From Acidobacteriota bacterium (GTDB lineage Bacteria; Acidobacteriota; Terriglobia; Terriglobales; Acidobacteriaceae), in NCBI GenBank assembly GCA_021811745.1, contig JAJZNH010000258.1, positions 1 through 13,006 of the forward strand: a stretch of DNA of 13,006 bases. Reading direction: 5' to 3'. The notes beneath the pieces were generated by a model, which worked only from the letters and a program-made list of their open reading frames with translations, was not told the DNA's origin and searched no databases. The number at the start of each line of letters is the position of its first letter. The stretch's first letter is position 1. Below are positions 6,860 through 13,006 of this stretch, piece by piece. Both the position numbers and the translations under genes were made by a program.

Positions 6860-7428
6860 GCTACCTTGCCGCGCACGGCCTCGAAATCTCGGGCGTCATC
6901 ACGACGGTGCTTGGCATCTGGCTCACCACACGCCGGCTGCTCATTTGCTGGCCCATCACGCTGGTCGCCGACGTGATTTACCTCATCGTCTTTTACCGCG
7001 CCCGCCTCGACTCCGACGCGCTGCTGCAGGTTTTCTTCATCGTTTTTACGCTCTACGGATGGTGGCATTGGTGGCGCGGAGTGATTGCGGAGGGCGAGGT
7101 GCGCGTGGAACCGCTCAGTGTGCGCGGCTGGATGGCGGGGTTGGCCGCGGGCGCGGCAGGCTCCGTGCTGCTGGGCTGGCTGATGGTGCGCGTAGGCGCG
7201 GCACTGCCGCACTTGGATGCGACGCTGGCCAGTTACTCGCTGGTCGCCACCTGGTGGCAGACGCGCAAGCACATCGCCAATTGGTGGTTGTGGATTGTTG
7301 TGGACGTGGTCTACATCGGCGAATACGTCTACAAGAATCTGCAGGCCACGGCGCTTCTCTACGCGGGCCTGGTGCTGCTGGCAGTCCTGGGATTGCGCGA
7401 CTGGCGGAGCGTGGCGCAGTCCGTTTAG
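6856..7428 (+). CDS. pnuT: PnuC-family transporter, probably PnuT-type thiamine carrier
   Basis: A 190-residue inner-membrane protein with about seven hydrophobic segments. PnuC-family marks are the Trp-rich YGWWHWW (67-73) and the C-terminal block with D121, S126, T132, Q135, K138, N142-W143 and D150 (TLASYSLVATWWQTRK...NWWLWIVVDVVY). PnuC proteins move unphosphorylated nicotinamide riboside by facilitated diffusion; PnuT members, predicted or shown in riboswitch-controlled loci, do the same for thiamine. The TPP riboswitch and receptor upstream favour thiamine here. The ATG overlaps the kinase stop (ATGA), with GGAGG at 6840-6844, so translation is probably coupled. A channel-like carrier needs a kinase to trap its substrate, which explains the pairing with the gene before it. 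Nicotinamide riboside remains the alternative substrate. Confidence 0.85.
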   Translation: MSYLAAHGLEISGVITTVLGIWLTTRRLLICWPITLVADVIYLIVFYRARLDSDALLQVFFIVFTLYGWWHWWRGVIAEGEVRVEPLSVRGWMAGLAAGAAGSVLLGWLMVRVGAALPHLDATLASYSLVATWWQTRKHIANWWLWIVVDVVYIGEYVYKNLQATALLYAGLVLLAVLGLRDWRSVAQSV

Positions 7429-8396
7429 ATCGCAGCCTGCACCACGTTGTGCAGCGGCTCGCCCCGCAGGTGGCGGCGCAGTTCGGCGGCCACGGTGCGC
7501 AGGGCGTTCGACGCAAACTGAGGAGTAGAGCCACCGATATGCGGCGTGAGCAGCAGGTTGGGGCAACTCCACAACGGATGGTCCTCGGGCAGCGGCTCGG
7601 GATCGGTGACGTCCAGGGCAGCGCGAATCCTGCCCGCTTGCAGCGCCGCAAGCAGCGCATCGGTATCCACAATCGATCCCCGTGCGGCGTTCACCAGCAG
7701 CGTGCCCTGACGCATCAATGCAAGCTGACGCCCGCCGATGAGCCCGCGCGTCTCCGCTGTGAAAGGCAGGATCAGCACCACCACGTCTGCGCGGGGCAGC
7801 AGGCTGTCCAATTCACTGACGGGAAGGACCTCGGGCTCGGCGCGCCTGGTGCGGGCCACGCGCAGCACCTGGGCGCGAAAGGGCGCGAGCATGCGTTCAA
7901 TCTCTTTGCCGATGGCGCCGTAACCCGCCAGCAGCACGGTCTTGCCGGTCAGCTCCTCCTGCATCACTGCCGGATGCAGCTGGCGCCGATCGCCGGTAAT
8001 GGCTGCGTAATGCGCGTTCGCCTCGAAACGGCGATTCCACTTGGCTGATCTCTGAATGTCGTAATAGAGGGGAAAGTACTTCAGCGACGCCAGAATCGCA
8101 GCCAACGTCCACTCCGCGGTGGCCACGTTGTGCGCACCACGCGCATTGCAGACGGTTACATGGGGGCCCACAAGACTCGGAAGCCACTCTGGCCCCGCCA
8201 CCATCGCCAGCACCAGCTTGACACCGCGCAGGTGCGGCCAGGTGCGCATGGCGTGCGACGGGTACGGATCGGGGATCCAGACATCGATCTCGACTTCGCG
8301 GTCCAATGAGTCAGGTACCGGGATCAGCTTGATTCCCTCGGGGAAATCGCTCAGCATCTCCGGTGAAATTGTGGCTGGGTATCCGACTCGCAACAT
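7425..8396 (-). CDS. D-isomer-specific 2-hydroxyacid dehydrogenase
   Basis: A 323-residue cytoplasmic oxidoreductase of the D-2-hydroxyacid dehydrogenase family (phosphoglycerate, glyoxylate/hydroxypyruvate and related dehydrogenases). The Rossmann motif is GYGAIG at 158-163. The catalytic triad is R239 (NAARGSIVD), E267 (DVTDPEPLP) and H286 (LLTPHIGG). Where NAD-specific members usually have Asp at the end of the second beta strand, this protein has a basic run, VARTRR (180-185), which suggests NADP(H); that is inference. It lacks the ACT domain of many SerA proteins, so a hydroxypyruvate/glyoxylate reductase role is possible but the substrate cannot be read from sequence. It converges on pnuT with a 4-base overlap of the stops and sits 108 bases after hisA on the same strand. 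The ATG at 8396 has only a weak, distant ribosome binding site. Confidence 0.88.
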   Translation of the reverse strand: MLRVGYPATISPEMLSDFPEGIKLIPVPDSLDREVEIDVWIPDPYPSHAMRTWPHLRGVKLVLAMVAGPEWLPSLVGPHVTVCNARGAHNVATAEWTLAAILASLKYFPLYYDIQRSAKWNRRFEANAHYAAITGDRRQLHPAVMQEELTGKTVLLAGYGAIGKEIERMLAPFRAQVLRVARTRRAEPEVLPVSELDSLLPRADVVVLILPFTAETRGLIGGRQLALMRQGTLLVNAARGSIVDTDALLAALQAGRIRAALDVTDPEPLPEDHPLWSCPNLLLTPHIGGSTPQFASNALRTVAAELRRHLRGEPLHNVVQAAI

Positions 8397-8504
8397 GGCT
8401 TAAATGCCCTCGCCGACTCCGGGCACATTGCCCGTATGCTACCTTAGCCGGCCGCAAACTCGGATAGACGCATCTCAACAGGTGGAAAGCGGCCGCGGGA
8501 GCGA

Positions 8505-9182
8505 TTAAACCGCGAGCAGATCGGTGTAAACCGCCATTCCGACCACGGCGTCGGCGCCCAAGCCGTCCAGCGCGTCGACTTCCTGTTGGCTGCGAATGCC
8601 GCCGGCCACGATGAGCTGCCGCTGGGTAAGTTTGCGCAGACGCGCGGCAACCTCAACGGGAAAGCCCTGCATCAATCCCTCGCCGTCCACGTGCGTGTAA
8701 AGGAACGCCTTCGCGTACGGTTCGAGCTGAGGAATCGCTTCATCCGGCGTGAGCGCGACCTGCGCCTTCCAGCCTTTGACGGCAATGCGGCCGTTCTTGG
8801 TGTCGATGCCGGCGACAATGTGGTCGGCGCCGATGCTCGCAGCGAGTTCTGCAGCGAAGTCCGTGTTCACTTTGCCTTCCACCGAAAAGAGCGCCGACCC
8901 GATGATGACGCGCCTGGCTCCGGCCGCGAGCACCTGGCGGGCACGCTCAATGGAGTGGATGCCGCCGCCGGCCTGAACGGGCAGACGCTTGGCGAGCTGC
9001 TCGACAAGTTTGGAATTTTCGCCCTGGCGCATGGCCGCATCGAGGTCGATTAGCTGAACCAGCGGGTAGCGCGAGAATTTTTCGATCCAGTATTCGAAGT
9101 CGTCGAAGGCGAGACAGAGCTTTTCGCCCTGCACGAGCTGCACGATGCGCCCGCCGAGTAGATCAATAGAAGGAATCAGCAT
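8505..9182 (-). CDS. hisA: ProFAR isomerase (1-(5-phosphoribosyl)-5-[(5-phosphoribosylamino)methylideneamino]imidazole-4-carboxamide isomerase), divergent type
   Basis: Fourth step of histidine synthesis: isomerisation of ProFAR to PRFAR on a TIM barrel. The 225-residue protein keeps both acid/base aspartates, D7 ([10 protein letters not shown]) and D127 (AGIDTKNG), plus the phosphate-binding glycines QAGGGI (70-75) and VAGGIR. It is about 20 residues shorter than common HisA. The usual loop TDIsrDGTl is replaced by [12 protein letters not shown], somewhat like the HAADVEG of eukaryotic HIS6, so the family assignment is firm but the subtype is unusual. The ATG lies inside the end of hisF, sharing ATGCTGA (7 nt), with GAGG just upstream. 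It is the last his gene in view. Position after hisH and hisF supports the call. Confidence 0.9.
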   Translation of the reverse strand: MLIPSIDLLGGRIVQLVQGEKLCLAFDDFEYWIEKFSRYPLVQLIDLDAAMRQGENSKLVEQLAKRLPVQAGGGIHSIERARQVLAAGARRVIIGSALFSVEGKVNTDFAAELAASIGADHIVAGIDTKNGRIAVKGWKAQVALTPDEAIPQLEPYAKAFLYTHVDGEGLMQGFPVEVAARLRKLTQRQLIVAGGIRSQQEVDALDGLGADAVVGMAVYTDLLAV

Positions 9183-9955
9183 GGAAGCCTCACAGGAACG
9201 CCGGCTTGCGCCAGGTCTTCTTTCAGTGCCCGCGCGCTCTTTACGCCGAAGTGGAAGATACTTGCCGCCAGCGCCGCGTCGGCTTTGCCGCGCGCAAACA
9301 CATCGGCGAAGTGGGCTACGGTTCCCGCACCGCCGGAGGCGATCACGGGGATGCTGACGGCTTGGCTCACCGCTGCCGTCAGCTCGCAATCGAAGCCCGC
9401 GCGGGTGCCGTCGCAGTCCATTGAGGTGAGCAGGATTTCGCCCGCGCCGCGCTGCTCGGCCTCGCGCGCCCATTCGACTACGCGGCGGCCCACGGGCTTG
9501 CGCCCGCCGTGCACGAAGACCTGCGCATCGCGGACTGGATCGGAGGCGTGGGGATCGCGGCGCGCGTCGATAGCGACGATGACGGCCTGTGCGCCGAAGC
9601 TCGCGCCGATGGCGGTGATGAGTGTGGGGTCGGCGAGGGCGGCAGAGTTGATGCTTACCTTGTCGGCGCCGGCCTCGAAGACCTGCTCCGCGTCGCGCGC
9701 GGAGCGAATGCCGCCACCCACGCAGAAGGGAACAAAAAGCTCGCGTGCGGTACGGCGCACGGTATCGAGCAGCGTCTGCCGGCCCTCGTGTGTCGCCGTA
9801 ATGTCGAGCAGCACAATCTCGTCCGCGCCTTCGCGGGCGTGGCGGGCGGCCTGCGTGGCCGGATCGCCCGCGTCCACAAGATCGACAAACTGCACACCTT
9901 TGACAACGCGGCCGGCGTGCACGTCGAGACAGGCGATGATGCGCTTGGTTAACAT
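9176..9955 (-). CDS. hisF: Imidazole glycerol phosphate synthase cyclase subunit
   Basis: HisF uses ammonia delivered by HisH to convert PRFAR to imidazole glycerol phosphate and AICAR. The 259-residue TIM barrel has the catalytic aspartates D11 ([16 protein letters not shown]) and D130 ([10 protein letters not shown]), matching the classic HisF numbering exactly. Phosphate-binding loops are [15 protein letters not shown] and VIASGGAGT. The start at 9955 is fixed by AAAGGAG four bases upstream and by the conserved N-terminus [12 protein letters not shown]; an upstream in-frame ATG at 9976 would add seven non-conserved residues. Its start overlaps the hisH stop by 7 nt (ATGTTAA), consistent with coupled production of the two synthase subunits. 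Confidence 0.96.
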   Translation of the reverse strand: MLTKRIIACLDVHAGRVVKGVQFVDLVDAGDPATQAARHAREGADEIVLLDITATHEGRQTLLDTVRRTARELFVPFCVGGGIRSARDAEQVFEAGADKVSINSAALADPTLITAIGASFGAQAVIVAIDARRDPHASDPVRDAQVFVHGGRKPVGRRVVEWAREAEQRGAGEILLTSMDCDGTRAGFDCELTAAVSQAVSIPVIASGGAGTVAHFADVFARGKADAALAASIFHFGVKSARALKEDLAQAGVPVRLPC

Positions 9956-10569
9956 GCGGCTCCTTTCGCCTGCCATGCGAGGAAATTGTGGAGGATCCGC
10001 AGCCCCGTAGCGCCAGACTTCTCCGGATGGAACTGCACGCCCATCACGTTGGCCCGCTCAATGGCCGCGGCGAAGGGTTCAATGTAATCGGTGACGGCTG
10101 CGGTATCGGCCGTTACGGGGCCTTTGTAAGAGTGCGTAAAGTAGACGTACTCGCCGGGGACGAGGCCGGCGAGAAGACGTGATCCGTCGCGGATTTTGAG
10201 ACAATTCCAGCCAACGTGCGGGATTTTTTCTTTTCCTTCCGGGAAGCGAGCACACTGCTCGGGAAAATGCCCGAGCCCGGGTTGGTTTGGCGCTTCGCTC
10301 GATCCTGCGTAGAGCCACTGCATCCCTACACAAATGCCCAGAAATGGCACGCCGCGTGCGATGGCGGCGCGAATCGCAGGGGTGAGACCGGTCGCGTCGA
10401 GCCGCTCCGTGGCTTGAAAGTGGCCGACGCCGGGCAGCACGATGCGCTCCGCGGATTCGACGAGCGACAGATCGCCGTCTGTGACCTCCGGCTCAGCACC
10501 CAGATGGCGAAGCGCCTTAAGCACTGAGGTGAGGTTGCCGGCTTTGTAGTCGATGACGGTTACACGCAT
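9949..10569 (-). CDS. hisH: Imidazole glycerol phosphate synthase glutaminase subunit
   Basis: HisH is the class I glutamine amidotransferase that feeds ammonia to HisF. The 206-residue protein begins [12 protein letters not shown], has the nucleophile C80 in GICVGMQ, and the His/Glu pair H181 and E183 in [14 protein letters not shown] is the usual HisH signature. The ATG at 10569 has GAGG upstream. The frame is open further upstream, through the octamer repeats, but that extension is repeat-derived and not family-like. It overlaps hisF by 7 nt and follows hisB after a 114-nt gap. Confidence 0.96.
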   Translation of the reverse strand: MRVTVIDYKAGNLTSVLKALRHLGAEPEVTDGDLSLVESAERIVLPGVGHFQATERLDATGLTPAIRAAIARGVPFLGICVGMQWLYAGSSEAPNQPGLGHFPEQCARFPEGKEKIPHVGWNCLKIRDGSRLLAGLVPGEYVYFTHSYKGPVTADTAAVTDYIEPFAAAIERANVMGVQFHPEKSGATGLRILHNFLAWQAKGAAC

Positions 10570-10583
10570 AAAACCTCGGAAGA

Positions 10584-10673
10584 GCAAGTCAGCAAGTTGG
10601 CAAGTCTGCGAGTCAGCAATTTGGCTCCGCTGCGTGGAATCGCAAGCTGGCAAGTTCGCGAGTTGACGCGTTG
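10584..10673. repeat. Degenerate 8-bp tandem repeat between hisB and hisH
   Basis: On the plus strand five consecutive octamers occur: GCAAGTCA, GCAAGTTG, GCAAGTCT, GCGAGTCA, GCAATTTG (10584-10623). After an 18-base unrelated spacer come GCAAGCTG, GCAAGTTC, GCGAGTTG and a decayed unit (10642-10673). The consensus is about GCAAGTYN. The 23-bp blocks 10592-10614 and 10642-10664 match at 19 positions. It fills most of the only sizeable gap in the his cluster. Confidence 0.75.
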
Positions 10674-10683
10674 AATTGGTAGT

Positions 10684-11331
10684 TCATAGAAGGCCCTTGG
10701 TTGAAGGCAACATCTCGCCTAGTTGCTTGTCGCGCGAACAGGCCACGCGCAGCGCCCGGGCGAAGGCCTTGAAGATGGCCTCGATCTTGTGGTGACTGGA
10801 GCGGCCGTACATGGTTTTGACGTGCACATTCGCCCGCGCGCCGCGCGCAAAGCCTTCAAAAAAGTCCGTCACTAGTTCGGATTGCAGGTCGCCGACCAGC
10901 CGCGTGCGCACCTTGGTATCCACGGCGTAGGCCGTGCGTCCGCTCAGGTCCACGGCGGCAACAGCGAGCGTCTCGTCCATGGACATGACGAAGTAGCCGG
11001 CGCGCAGAATGCCGCGCTTGTCACCGAGGGCGCGGTCGAAGGCTTCGCCGAGGGCGATGCCCACGTCTTCGACCGTGTGGTGCTGATCGACATCCAGATC
11101 GCCTTTGCAGGCGAGGTTGAGGTCAAAAGCGCCATGGCGCGTGAAAAGCTCCAGCATGTGATCGAAGAATCGGATGCCGGTGGAGACGTTGTATCGGCCT
11201 TGGCCCTCGATCGTCAGTTGCAGGTCAATGCGCGTTTCGGCGGTATGGCGCACGATGGTTGCGGTGCGTTTGCCGGTCTCCCAAGTCTCATCTGCCGCTT
11301 TGGATTTCGTGGTGCTCTTCTTCGTTCTCAT
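10684..11331 (-). CDS. hisB: Imidazole glycerol phosphate dehydratase (monofunctional)
   Basis: HisB removes water from imidazole glycerol phosphate to give imidazole acetol phosphate, using a di-manganese centre. The 215-residue protein has the two metal-binding His clusters HHTVED (84-89) and HHKIE (180-184), plus [13 protein letters not shown]. It is the dehydratase alone, without the N-terminal phosphatase domain of the enterobacterial fusion, so histidinol phosphatase must be encoded elsewhere. About 20 N-terminal residues ([12 protein letters not shown]...) form a basic, probably disordered tail before the conserved [12 protein letters not shown]. The ATG overlaps the hisC stop (ATGA). 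Confidence 0.96.
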   Translation of the reverse strand: MRTKKSTTKSKAADETWETGKRTATIVRHTAETRIDLQLTIEGQGRYNVSTGIRFFDHMLELFTRHGAFDLNLACKGDLDVDQHHTVEDVGIALGEAFDRALGDKRGILRAGYFVMSMDETLAVAAVDLSGRTAYAVDTKVRTRLVGDLQSELVTDFFEGFARGARANVHVKTMYGRSSHHKIEAIFKAFARALRVACSRDKQLGEMLPSTKGLL

Positions 11332-12425
11332 CGCGTCTCGCTTTCTGCCCGCAGCGCGGCCAGCGTTTCGTTGAGGGCTGCGGCGGCTTGCCGCATCTGC
11401 TCGCGGGTTCCGATGGTGATACGCACGCGGCCGTCGCAGCCGGGATCGCTCGACCGGTCGCGCACCAGCACGCCCCTGGCGCGCATCAGCCGGACAAACT
11501 CTGCGTGCCGCGCGCCAATCTCAATCAGAATAAAGTTGGCGCGGCTGGGCCAGCGGCGCACTCCCGCCGCATCGAGCGCGGCTTCGAACTCGCCACACGC
11601 GGCAAGCACCTCGCCCACGTACCAATCCAAGTAAGCCGTGTCTTCGAGCGCCGCCGGCAGGCAGGTGAGAGCCAGCGAGTTCACGCTATAGGGCGAAAGC
11701 ACGCGGCGCACCCAGCGCATCAGTTCGGCGGGACCCGCCAAAAGCCCGAGGCGCAAACCGGCCAGACCGTAGGCCTTCGAGAAAGTGCGCGCCACCACAA
11801 GATTAGGCAGCGTACCCACGAGGTCCATCACCGTTTCGCCACAAAAATGGAAGTAAGCTTCGTCCACCAAAAGCACGGCCTGCGGCGCGCAGCGCGCAAG
11901 TTCGAGAAGCTGCCCGCGCGTAGCGGTCGAGCCGGACGGGCTGTTGGGATTGGCGATGGCGATGATCTTGGTCTGAGGCGTGACCGCGCCGAGCAAGTGC
12001 TCGAAGGGAAACCGCAAATCATCCGCGGCCTGGACGGCGACGGCCTTGGCCTCCGTTGCCGAGGCGTAGACCTGGTACATGGTATAGGTGGGCACGGGGA
12101 GCAGCAACTGATCACCGGCCTCGAGGAAGGCCTCGAAGAGCACGTGAATGGCCTCATCGACACCGTTGGTAAGCGCCACCTGCTCCGCGCGCAGACCGAG
12201 ATGCGTGGCCACGATGGCTTCGACAGGCTCGCGCTCGGGATAGCGCGTGAGCGAACCGCTGGAGATGCGGGCCAGCACTTCGCGCACCTTCGGCGAACAG
12301 GCTACCGTGTTCTCGTTGAAGTCCAGGCGCAACGCATCGCGGCTGCCGAGCGGAGGGTGATACTCCTGCATCGCCTGCACACGCGCGCGGGGCACGGGAG
12401 TAATCGTAGTCAGCACTTCAGCCAC
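11328..12425 (-). CDS. hisC: Histidinol-phosphate aminotransferase
   Basis: A PLP-dependent class I/II aminotransferase that converts imidazole acetol phosphate and glutamate to histidinol phosphate. The 365-residue protein has LDFNENT near the start, [20 protein letters not shown], and the PLP-binding K217 in [14 protein letters not shown]. The GTG at 12425 is preferred because an excellent ribosome binding site, AAAGGAGG, lies 4 bases upstream and the resulting length suits the family; in-frame ATGs at 12449 and 12491 would reach further into hisD without such a site. The GTG overlaps the hisD stop by 8 nt (GTGGCTGA). Confidence 0.95.
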   Translation of the reverse strand: MAEVLTTITPVPRARVQAMQEYHPPLGSRDALRLDFNENTVACSPKVREVLARISSGSLTRYPEREPVEAIVATHLGLRAEQVALTNGVDEAIHVLFEAFLEAGDQLLLPVPTYTMYQVYASATEAKAVAVQAADDLRFPFEHLLGAVTPQTKIIAIANPNSPSGSTATRGQLLELARCAPQAVLLVDEAYFHFCGETVMDLVGTLPNLVVARTFSKAYGLAGLRLGLLAGPAELMRWVRRVLSPYSVNSLALTCLPAALEDTAYLDWYVGEVLAACGEFEAALDAAGVRRWPSRANFILIEIGARHAEFVRLMRARGVLVRDRSSDPGCDGRVRITIGTREQMRQAAAALNETLAALRAESETR

Positions 12426-13006
12426 GGGACCTCCTTTTTCCTCGGGCATTGCTGCCAAGCCGTACACGGATGGCCGCGGCGTGGGCGGCAAGCCCTTCGG
12501 CTTCCGCCAGCAGCGCCGCCTTCGGTCCCAATCCCCGCAGCGCCTGCGCCGTGTACTCCTGCACGGTGATGAGCTTGACGAAATCGTTCACGCTTAATCC
12601 GCCACGCACTCGCGCCATGCCGCCAGTGGGCAATGTGTGATTGGGACCGGAGATATAGTCGCCCATGGGCTGCGCCGACCAGCGGCCGACAAAGACGGAG
12701 CCTGCATTCTGCACCCAGACTAGATCGGCGGCTGAGTCGACGGTGAGATGCTCGGGAGCAATGCGATTGGTGATCTCGCGTGCTTCCTCAACCGATCCGG
12801 CCAGGAAGACGTACCCATTGCGGCCGAGCGCCGCGCGCGCCACGGCATTTTCGCGGCTGCGCAGCTTGGCCTCGGCGATCACGGCATGGGCCAGCTCCGC
12901 GCGCGTGGTGATGAAGATGGCCAGCGCCTCGGGATCGTGCTCGGCCTGAGCAACGAGATCCGATGCAATCGCTGGTGCATCGCCGCGCTCGCTGGTGACG
13001 ACGATC
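12418..13006 (-). CDS. hisD: Histidinol dehydrogenase (C-terminal part, cut by window edge)
   Basis: HisD carries out the last two oxidations, histidinol to histidine, with NAD and a zinc ion. Only the C-terminal 195 residues are inside the window; the start lies beyond 13006. The visible part includes the opening IVVTSERGDAPAIASDL, the catalytic Glu-His pair in NRIAPEHLTV, GDYISGPNHTLPTGG, and GLSVNDFVKLITVQEYT. GLAAHAAAIRVR near the end carries the C-terminal zinc-ligand histidine. It is the first his gene in view, overlapping hisC by 8 nt; hisG may lie further upstream. Confidence 0.95.
   Translation of the reverse strand, partial: IVVTSERGDAPAIASDLVAQAEHDPEALAIFITTRAELAHAVIAEAKLRSRENAVARAALGRNGYVFLAGSVEEAREITNRIAPEHLTVDSAADLVWVQNAGSVFVGRWSAQPMGDYISGPNHTLPTGGMARVRGGLSVNDFVKLITVQEYTAQALRGLGPKAALLAEAEGLAAHAAAIRVRLGSNARGKRRSRG

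Noticed and set aside
6339..8048. Long plus-strand frame of 569 codons across the kinase, pnuT and dehydrogenase
   Set aside because: It is out of frame with three well-supported genes, is very rich in Arg and has no domain; a shadow frame of GC-rich DNA.
8420..8434. Hairpin CGGGCA-CAT-TGCCCG after hisA as an intrinsic terminator
   Set aside because: The stem is only 6 bp and no T-run follows on the minus strand; it may be chance in GC-rich DNA.
10584..10673. CRISPR array
   Set aside because: Units are 8 bp, directly abutting and degenerate, without spacers of constant length or cas genes nearby.
11259..12569. Plus-strand frame of 436 codons opposite hisC
   Set aside because: It is the antisense shadow of hisC and hisB with no recognisable domain, despite its length.

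Overview
The window looks like chromosomal DNA of a fairly GC-rich free-living bacterium, most likely an acidobacterium (Terriglobia-type). This is inferred from gene style, from futalosine-pathway menaquinone synthesis combined with a TonB-dependent outer membrane, and from the form of the his cluster; no rRNA or other phylogenetic marker is present. The only mobile-element hint is one weak 9-bp repeat pair; there is no CRISPR and no rRNA.

Layout. Bases 1-945 contain no gene I can name; the part around 450-910 may be a small or decayed minus-strand reading frame. mqnC (946-1992, +) makes the cyclic futalosine intermediate of menaquinone synthesis. Two minus-strand tRNAs follow, tRNA-Gly(CCC) and tRNA-Ser(UGA), both with encoded CCA. 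At 3011-3090 (+) is a clear thiamine pyrophosphate (TPP) riboswitch. Behind it lies a three-gene unit: a TonB-dependent receptor (3165-5648), an APH/choline-kinase-type phosphotransferase (GTG start at 5681, end 6859) and a PnuC-family transporter (6856-7428). A D-2-hydroxyacid dehydrogenase (7425-8396, -) converges on this unit with a 4-base overlap. The rest, 8505-13006 (-), is a compact histidine operon read as hisD (cut by the window edge), hisC, hisB, hisH, hisF, hisA.

How the genes work together. The riboswitch, receptor, kinase and PnuC-like genes form a complete scavenging route. The receptor would import thiamine or a relative across the outer membrane. The PnuC-like carrier (here called PnuT-like) would pass it across the inner membrane by facilitated diffusion, and the kinase would trap it as a phosphate ester. 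The riboswitch would shut the unit down when TPP is plentiful. The kinase step is the least established and the most interesting part of the window.

The his genes are tightly coupled by stop/start overlaps: hisD/hisC 8 nt, hisC/hisB 4 nt, hisH/hisF 7 nt, hisF/hisA 7 nt. The exception is a 114-nt gap between hisB and hisH filled by a degenerate 8-bp tandem repeat. HisA has an unusual active-site loop.
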